Assembly: GCF_902726545.1 (NCBI RefSeq)
Contig: NZ_CACVAD010000048.1
Span: 1-35,038, forward strand
Reading direction: 5' to 3'
Length of the DNA: 35,038 nucleotides
Source: Yersinia artesiana
GTDB taxonomy: Bacteria; Pseudomonadota; Gammaproteobacteria; Enterobacterales; Enterobacteriaceae
The number at the start of each line of letters is the position of its first letter. Positions within the stretch are counted from its first letter, which is position 1. The notes beneath the pieces are model-generated. The model did no database searches. It had not been told where the DNA came from and saw only the letters and a program-made list of their open reading frames with translations. Positions 29,761-35,038 of this stretch are shown piece by piece. The position numbers and the translations under genes are program-made.

Positions 29761-32229
29761 TTAGTTTTCTTCTTTATCCTCTGCCTCGGGTTCTGGCAGC
29801 AGGTTATTGGTTTCTGCCGGCATACTGACACTTTCAATCGTCAGCTTCACTTCCGGTGTCATCAATGCGCTCAGCATATTATAAACTTCCAGCGTATGTT
29901 CCTGAATAGCATCGCCGCTATCACTAATATAACCCTCTTCGCGCAAGGTGCCTACCAGAGTTGAGAACACCGCTTTATCGAAGAATTCCGGTGCGTTAAT
30001 CCCATGCAGCACAGACAAACGCTGCGCCATAATGCGGCTCTCTTTCTCCAGCGCACCCCGATTGATACTTGGGTTCGCACTCAGTAATGACAGAGTAATC
30101 GCATAACGTTGCAGGGTTTCTCGCACCCCCGCTGCCAGTAATTGCAGTGGGCGAATACGGGCTGGGTTCAGCACCAACTCGCTCCCTTTGTCGCAAATCA
30201 ACTGCTGGCGCGCCAGTTCATCAATCAGCGTATCCAGGGTCTGTGGCAATTCCTCTTTGCTGTAATGCAGGAATAGCTCAGCTTTCAGCATTGGGTAGAT
30301 CATGCTGATTTGACGTAACAATTCGGCGCGGGTAATTCGCCGCTGGTACATTACCATGCTGGCAATCAGCGATGGCAGGATCAGCAAGTGCTGGATGTTG
30401 TTGCGATAGTAGGTCATCAGCACGGCTTGTTCCCGTGGCAGGATGATAATGTCACCAATATTGTCTTTCTCTACCTCGAACTTATTCATATTCAAGGCGT
30501 GATTAAGTAACTCTTCCGGCGTTTTATCCGGCACGGTGACATCTTTCGCATAAGGCACATTGCGCATCAGTTGCAAATAGCAATCAAGTTGCTCCAGTAA
30601 CTGCTCGCGGGTGAGTGAACGCTGACGTGAAGCTAACAACGCAGTAGAACACAGGTTCATGGCATTGGCTGCCGCCGCATTGTTAATTCGGACCATAATC
30701 TTACCGGCCAAATCATTCACCGCCGGCGTCAGCCAGCTTGGGCGCTGCGCTTCAATAGGATCAATAGCATCACGCCATTGCGGCACATTGGTATTCAGAT
30801 AGGTGGTCAACGGTATCGGATCACCAAAGTTGACGTAGCCCTGACCAAGATTGCGCAGCTTGCGCAAGCCCCGCAACATCTGCAACAGGCTCTCTTTCTC
30901 TTTAGTCGCGCCACGTAGCTCTTTGGCGTAAGTACCCACTTCCATCACATGCTCGTAGCCGATGTAAATTGGTACTAAGGTGATTGGGCGTGAGCCGCCG
31001 CGCAGCATCGCCTGTATAGTCATCGACAGTGTGCCGGTTTTTGGCTCCAGCAGGCGGCCAGTACGTGAGCGCCCACCTTCAACAAAGTATTCCACTGAGT
31101 AGCCACGGGTGAATAACTCACCCAGATATTCACGGAACACGGTGGAATAGAGTTTGTTGCCTTTAAAGGTACGGCGGATAAAGAATGCACCTAAACGGCG
31201 GAAGATCGGGCCAGCAGGCCAGAAATTAAGGTTAATACCGGCAGCAATATGCGGTGGCACCAGCCCCTGGTGATAAAGGACATAAGAGAGCAGTAGGTAA
31301 TCCATGTGGCTGCGGTGGCAAGGGACATAGACGATTTCATGGCCATCTTGCGCCAACTGCCGTACTCGCTCTGCATTATGGACATTAATCCCCTGATACA
31401 AACGGTTCCACGTCCAGCTCAAAACCCGATCCGACAGACGCACAGCTTCATAAGAGAAGTCGGCGGCAATTTCTTCCATCAGCGTTATGGCGTTTTGCTG
31501 CGCTTTCTCATGGGAGATTTTCTTGGCGCGAGCTTCATCAGCGACCGCTTTTTCAATCGCTTTGGATGCTAATAGCTTCTTGAACAGGTCTTGACGTGCC
31601 GGTAGGCTCGGACCAACCGCAGCCAAACGCTGGCGCGAGAAGTGCATCCGCGCGACGCGTGCCAGTTTGTGGGCAATCGTTTTATCTGTACCATGCTCGC
31701 TGGCCATCCGGCGCAGTGAAACCGTAGTCGAGAAACGCACAAAACTATCGCGGCCCAGCCACAATACTGCAAAGAATTTCTGCACACCGTTCAGTACGCG
31801 CAGATGTGGCGTACCGTGGCCTTCGCGCCCTGGCGAGCGGCCAAACATCACCGATACCGGCAGCATTTGTATATCCAGCTCCGGATTGTTGCGGTGCAGA
31901 TCGAGGTAATCGTGAAATATTTTTACCGATTCCTGCTTCGGGGCGTAATAGCGAAACACCCTTGGGCCGTTATCGATAAAGACATGGCTGGGGAGTTGCA
32001 CGCCATCGATTTCCAATGGAATCAATGGGTCGGGCAGATCCTGTGCCTGACACTGCGCTCGCAAAGTCAGTAAATCAGCCTTAGAATTGTAAGGCAAAAC
32101 GTACAGAATAGGACGAGACGGGTCTAACCCTAACTCAGTCACAGGATCTGCCGGAATAACCTTGCTTTTTACCAACAATTTAAGTGGTAAATTCAATAAC
32201 TTATAATATATTTTACGCCAACCTGACAT
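29761..32229 (-). CDS. plsB: Glycerol-3-phosphate 1-O-acyltransferase
   Basis: Inner-membrane enzyme that acylates glycerol 3-phosphate, the first step of phospholipid synthesis. The ATG at 32229 ([16 protein letters not shown]) gives 822 codons (E. coli 807). A frame open to 32307 adds 26 unconserved residues within the divergent promoter and is rejected. Acyltransferase motifs are in order: [15 protein letters not shown] (HX4D, near residue 305), [34 protein letters not shown] and [14 protein letters not shown]. The C-terminal tail is acidic ([12 protein letters not shown]) and longer than in E. coli. It is divergent from dgkA, with 126 bases between the starts, so the two phospholipid genes may share control. 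Confidence 0.96.
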   Translation of the reverse strand: MSGWRKIYYKLLNLPLKLLVKSKVIPADPVTELGLDPSRPILYVLPYNSKADLLTLRAQCQAQDLPDPLIPLEIDGVQLPSHVFIDNGPRVFRYYAPKQESVKIFHDYLDLHRNNPELDIQMLPVSVMFGRSPGREGHGTPHLRVLNGVQKFFAVLWLGRDSFVRFSTTVSLRRMASEHGTDKTIAHKLARVARMHFSRQRLAAVGPSLPARQDLFKKLLASKAIEKAVADEARAKKISHEKAQQNAITLMEEIAADFSYEAVRLSDRVLSWTWNRLYQGINVHNAERVRQLAQDGHEIVYVPCHRSHMDYLLLSYVLYHQGLVPPHIAAGINLNFWPAGPIFRRLGAFFIRRTFKGNKLYSTVFREYLGELFTRGYSVEYFVEGGRSRTGRLLEPKTGTLSMTIQAMLRGGSRPITLVPIYIGYEHVMEVGTYAKELRGATKEKESLLQMLRGLRKLRNLGQGYVNFGDPIPLTTYLNTNVPQWRDAIDPIEAQRPSWLTPAVNDLAGKIMVRINNAAAANAMNLCSTALLASRQRSLTREQLLEQLDCYLQLMRNVPYAKDVTVPDKTPEELLNHALNMNKFEVEKDNIGDIIILPREQAVLMTYYRNNIQHLLILPSLIASMVMYQRRITRAELLRQISMIYPMLKAELFLHYSKEELPQTLDTLIDELARQQLICDKGSELVLNPARIRPLQLLAAGVRETLQRYAITLSLLSANPSINRGALEKESRIMAQRLSVLHGINAPEFFDKAVFSTLVGTLREEGYISDSGDAIQEHTLEVYNMLSALMTPEVKLTIESVSMPAETNNLLPEPEAEDKEEN

Positions 32230-32355
32230 AACTACATGAAGCCTCTTGTTAGCAATTCGTCGCAAGGATACCAGAAACTGGTTTTGAGATCTGTGGTGAT
32301 GAGACAACAGAAAGCGGCAAAAATCATCATTAACTTAAGATAAAGGCAATAAAAT

Positions 32356-32724
32356 ATGGCGAATCAGTCAACAGGATTAACCCGAATCTATAAAGCCGCC
32401 GGTTATTCTGTGAAAGGTTTAACCGCAGCCTGGAAAAATGAAGCCGCATTTCGCCAGGAAGCAGTGGCTGCCATACTCGCTATCATACTGGCCTTCTGGC
32501 TGGATGTAGATGCCATAGCGCGCATTTTATTGATCGCGAGTGTGGTATTAGTCATCATTGTTGAAGTTATCAATAGTGCAATTGAAGCGGTGGTGGACCG
32601 CATCGGCAGTGAGCTCCACGAATTATCCGGCCGGGCCAAAGATATGGGATCTGCTGCCGTGTTTCTGGCCATTTTGTTGGCGCTATTTATATGGGTAACA
32701 GTGCTCTGGCAACATGTCGGCTAA
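32356..32724 (+). CDS. dgkA: Diacylglycerol kinase
   Basis: Small inner-membrane enzyme (122 codons, same as E. coli) that phosphorylates diacylglycerol released by membrane-derived oligosaccharide synthesis, returning it as phosphatidic acid. An N-terminal amphipathic part (TRIYKAAGYSVKGLTAAWKNEAAFRQE) is followed by three membrane helices at about 35-50, 56-72 and 98-119. The active-site stretch EVINSAIEAVVDRIG is intact. Homotrimer in the family. It is followed after 127 bases by lexA, as in E. coli, where read-through is known to be limited. Confidence 0.97.
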   Translation: MANQSTGLTRIYKAAGYSVKGLTAAWKNEAAFRQEAVAAILAIILAFWLDVDAIARILLIASVVLVIIVEVINSAIEAVVDRIGSELHELSGRAKDMGSAAVFLAILLALFIWVTVLWQHVG

Positions 32725-32788
32725 GAATGCGACGAACAACGCTGTGGATGTGAACAGTGATTAATCCCTGTTTTTATTCACTCTTTGG

Positions 32789-32843
32789 TTCCCAATACCC
32801 GCTTACCTGTATATACTCACAGCAAGACTGTATAAACAAACAG
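32789..32843 (+). promoter_or_regulatory. lexA promoter with two SOS boxes
   Basis: Two LexA operators, CTGTATATACTCACAG (32807-32822) and CTGTATAAACAAACAG (32828-32843), both fit CTGT-N8-ACAG. The first contains the -10 TATACT (32812-32817), and TTCCCA (32789-32794) lies 17 bases upstream as -35. This is the E. coli lexA autoregulation layout. The second box ends 8 bases before the ATG and merges with the ribosome-binding site GGGGG. Confidence 0.93.
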
Positions 32844-32851
32844 GGGGCGGA

Positions 32852-33460
32852 ATGAAAGCACTTACTACCAGACAGCAAGAGGTTTATGACCTTGTGCGCG
32901 ATCACCTATCGCAAACAGGTATGCCACCGACCCGTGCCGAAATTGCGCAGCGTCTGGGGTTTCGCTCTCCTAACGCTGCTGAAGAGCATTTAAAAGCACT
33001 GGCCCGTAAGGGTGTTATCGAGATTGTCTCCGGCGCTTCTCGCGGTATCCGTCTGTTGATGGAAGAGGAAGATGGTTTACCACTGATTGGCCGGGTTGCC
33101 GCAGGTGAACCACTATTAGCGCAGCAACACATTGAAGGGCACTATAAAGTTGATCCTTCCATGTTTAAACCGAGCGCAGATTTCCTGCTGCGGGTGAATG
33201 GCATGTCGATGAGAGATATCGGTATTCTGGACGGCGACTTGCTGGCAGTACATAAAACTCAGGATGTGCGTAATGGGCAAGTGGTTGTTGCGCGTATTGA
33301 CGATGAAGTAACAGTAAAACGTTTGAAAAAACAAGGTAATATCGTACAACTTCTGCCAGAAAACAGTGAATTTCAGCCGATTGTAGTTGATCTGCGTGAG
33401 CAAAACTTCACTATTGAAGGATTGGCTGTTGGCGTTATCCGCAACGGCGATTGGATCTGA
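32852..33460 (+). CDS. lexA: SOS repressor LexA
   Basis: Represses DNA-damage genes and cleaves itself when RecA filaments form. The 202 codons equal the E. coli length and key residues keep their E. coli numbers. The winged-helix DNA-binding domain is residues 1-70 ([22 protein letters not shown]). The cleavage site Ala84-Gly85 lies in RVAAGEP, and the catalytic dyad is Ser119 (NGMSMRD) and Lys156 (VTVKRLKK). Two SOS boxes cover its promoter. In E. coli dinF follows in the same operon; here no open frame follows before yjbJ, and a perfect 12-bp hairpin lies 13 bases after the stop. Confidence 0.98.
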   Translation: MKALTTRQQEVYDLVRDHLSQTGMPPTRAEIAQRLGFRSPNAAEEHLKALARKGVIEIVSGASRGIRLLMEEEDGLPLIGRVAAGEPLLAQQHIEGHYKVDPSMFKPSADFLLRVNGMSMRDIGILDGDLLAVHKTQDVRNGQVVVARIDDEVTVKRLKKQGNIVQLLPENSEFQPIVVDLREQNFTIEGLAVGVIRNGDWI

Positions 33461-33473
33461 TTTTAGTCGTTCA

Positions 33474-33502
33474 TATATACCCTTCAATATGAAGGGTATA
33501 TA
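33474..33502 (+). terminator. Hairpin behind lexA
   Basis: A perfect 12-bp stem, TATATACCCTTC (33474-33485) with GAAGGGTATATA (33491-33502), has an AATAT loop and is followed by ATTTATTTT. The stem is A/T-rich at the base but plausible as the lexA terminator. Confidence 0.75.
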
Positions 33503-33768
33503 ATTTATTTTAATGCCTTTCATATTCCCCCTTATTTAGTTTGAGAACATTCCGATAATAAGTTATTACTTGCTGTTTTAACTGAATATTACGAATTTTT
33601 ATTTTCTGTTTATTATCGAAGTCGTAGTGATTAATATTAGTCTGACTTTAATTATCAGTATCCTCTGCTATAGTTATTCATACGGTAAGCGAAGCAACGA
33701 TATTTAATTTTAGTTATTTACCGTGTTGAATTAAATAAACTGACTAATCCTAAGGTAACGGAGATATT
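33503..33768. other. lexA-yjbJ intergenic region with possible promoter
   Basis: AT-rich, no gene. CTATAGT (33668-33674) resembles a stationary-phase (sigma-S) -10, which fits yjbJ as a stress gene, but no independent support exists. GGAG (33760-33763) is the yjbJ ribosome-binding site. No dinF remnant was recognised. Confidence 0.35.
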
Positions 33769-33978
33769 ATGAATAAAGATCAAGCCGACGGTAACTGGAA
33801 GCAGTTTAAAGGTAAAGTGAAAGAGAAATGGGGCAAGCTAACCGATGATGACTTGACAGTCATTGAAGGTAAACGTGATCAGTTGGTGGGTAAGATCCAG
33901 GAGAAATACGGCTATCAGAAAGAGCAAGCCGAGAAAGAAGTTAAAGCCTGGGAAGACCATAGCAAATATCGCTGGTAG
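33769..33978 (+). CDS. yjbJ: CsbD-family stress protein YjbJ
   Basis: The 69-codon protein matches E. coli YjbJ in length and sequence: DGNWKQFKGKVKEKWGKLTDDD, then EGKRDQLVGKIQEKYGYQKEQAEKE, then the end EDHSKYRW. It is a small, highly charged, helix-rich soluble protein of the CsbD family. Family members accumulate in stationary phase and under general stress (sigma-S in enterics, sigma-B in Bacillus), and the molecular role is unknown. GGAG lies 5 bases before the ATG. It stands alone between lexA and zur. Confidence 0.95.
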   Translation: MNKDQADGNWKQFKGKVKEKWGKLTDDDLTVIEGKRDQLVGKIQEKYGYQKEQAEKEVKAWEDHSKYRW

Positions 33979-34262
33979 TCGCGTTAAACGGAATTAAACT
34001 AATATCGATATAAATATATTGAGTCTCTGGTGTTCGTAGAATGCTTATTTATAAACAACCATTCGTTTTTTGTGTTTTTTAAAATTAAAATGAGTGGCGA
34101 CTTTAATAATTAACAATATTCAATTGATGCCATATTTATATCGAATTAGCACAAGGAAGTGCCTTATTTTATTTAAAGTCTATCCATATTTTCTACGGCT
34201 CTAATTCTACTCATGTTTATCCTGCCGCCTATCTGGCGACAGCTTACTTTTACCACCAGGGA
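33979..34262. other. yjbJ-zur intergenic region
   Basis: AT-rich spacer between convergent genes. I see no open frame, no strong terminator and no repeat. Confidence 0.3.
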
Positions 34263-34775
34263 CTATTTCTTTTTTGTCACAATAGAATGGTCATGATCAC
34301 AATGATCATGGCTTTCGCATGCTTCGACTTCCCCACATTCAGCACATAAACCATGAGCTTCAACCACCGTGTGGCGTAAGGTAAAGCCAGACTGTTTGGC
34401 CAGCAGCGCCAGAGATTCTTCAATGCCGACAGTAGTCCGTTCAGTCACTATCTTGCAGCGATCACAGATAAAGAGTGCCGAAGTATGGGTTGGCTCTTCA
34501 AAATGGTGACACAACACATAACTATTGGCGGACTCAACACGGTGAATAAACCCCTGCTCAAGCAAGAAATCCAATGCGCGGTAGACTGTTGGCGGTTTAG
34601 CTTGTGGTTCAGAAACACGCAGTAAGTCCAACAGATCATAAGCACTGATTGCGCCAGGTTGCTGTGTCATCAAACGCAAGACTTCAAGACGTTGCGGTGT
34701 CAGTCGGACGTTACGTTGTTGGCACAGGCTTTCAGCCTGAGCAAGCAGCTTTTCCTGATTGATAGGGTTCATCAT
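34263..34775 (-). CDS. zur: Zinc uptake regulator Zur
   Basis: Fur-family repressor that shuts zinc-uptake genes when Zn2+ is bound. The 170 codons compare with 171 in E. coli. The winged helix is at about residues 20-85 (NVRLTPQRLEVLRLM, PPTVYRALDFLLEQGFIHRV). Metal ligands follow in YVLCHHFEEPTHTSALFICDRC and EAHGLCAECGEVEACE, two CxxC pairs for the structural zinc, and there is a His-rich tail (SHDHCDHDHS). The start could be either of two adjacent ATGs (34775 or 34772), with GAGAAGA upstream. It is convergent with yjbJ. No Zur box was recognised at its own promoter. Confidence 0.96.
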   Translation of the reverse strand: MMNPINQEKLLAQAESLCQQRNVRLTPQRLEVLRLMTQQPGAISAYDLLDLLRVSEPQAKPPTVYRALDFLLEQGFIHRVESANSYVLCHHFEEPTHTSALFICDRCKIVTERTTVGIEESLALLAKQSGFTLRHTVVEAHGLCAECGEVEACESHDHCDHDHSIVTKKK

Positions 34776-35038
34776 TGTCTTCTCGCAGTGCTAGTTATAG
34801 GCAGACTTTACCATATTTACAGTAGTCAGCATAATAACAGGTGTTTAGATCGATTGATGGTTTGCAGTTCACAAACCCAACCTCATCTATTGGTATCAGT
34901 TGAAGTGGACTTCATTTAAGAGAAAGGGAATGTTATATAGTGAGTTAATTTGAGTTGTGAAATTTAATAAAATCATCTGCTTGTATTAATCTGTTTACCT
35001 GTCTCTATCTTTTTATCTATAATACTTTTAGTGTAATA
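34776..35038. other. zur upstream region to window end
   Basis: AT-rich, without a credible gene. It probably carries the zur promoter and the start of the next intergenic region. No known operator was identified. Confidence 0.3.

Overview
The window looks like chromosomal DNA of a Yersinia species. The proteins are close to Escherichia coli K-12 orthologues but differ steadily from them. Two ERIC elements of the Yersinia type are present. The gene order is the enterobacterial block rrn - metA - aceBAK - iclR - metH - lysC - pgi - psiE - malGFE/malK-lamB-malM - ubiCA - plsB - dgkA - lexA - yjbJ - zur. The genus comes from remembered protein similarity, and the species cannot be fixed from this sequence alone.

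Layout. Positions 1-365 are the distal end of an rRNA operon (5S, tRNA-Thr(GGT), second 5S, terminator), arranged like E. coli rrnD. Positions 366-11844 hold metA with MetJ boxes, the glyoxylate-bypass operon aceB-aceA-aceK with an IclR box on its promoter, iclR on the minus strand, and divergent metH. Positions 11940-12413 hold an unrecognised 157-codon gene with internal repeats, where E. coli carries yjbB-pepE-rluF-yjbD. lysC (minus) and pgi (plus) flank an ERIC element, followed by psiE. Positions 16566-24990 are the maltose/maltodextrin locus: malE-malF-malG on the minus strand and malK-lamB-malM on the plus strand. They share a 659-base regulatory region with MalT boxes and a CRP site, and a second ERIC carrying an insertion sits between lamB and malM. 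Positions 25209-28175 hold a 988-codon gene inserted between malM and ubiC. Its last ~170 residues read as a complete minimal protein kinase of the OspG/NleH type-III-effector kind. The window ends with ubiC-ubiA, plsB (minus), dgkA, lexA with two SOS boxes, yjbJ and zur (minus).

How it fits together. Most of the window is core metabolism: methionine synthesis (metA, metH), the acetate/glyoxylate switch (aceBAK, iclR), lysine entry (lysC), glycolysis (pgi), maltodextrin uptake, ubiquinone and phospholipid synthesis, SOS and zinc control. The accessory content sits in the seams: the kinase-tailed protein, the repeat-bearing small protein, two ERICs, and a short dispersed repeat whose GNRA-loop hairpin shows a compensatory base change between its two copies. 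The kinase-tailed protein is the best candidate for something under-described. Starts were adjusted where a Shine-Dalgarno sequence or family length argued for it (aceB, aceK, metH, malG, lamB, malM, the kinase gene, ubiC, ubiA, plsB).
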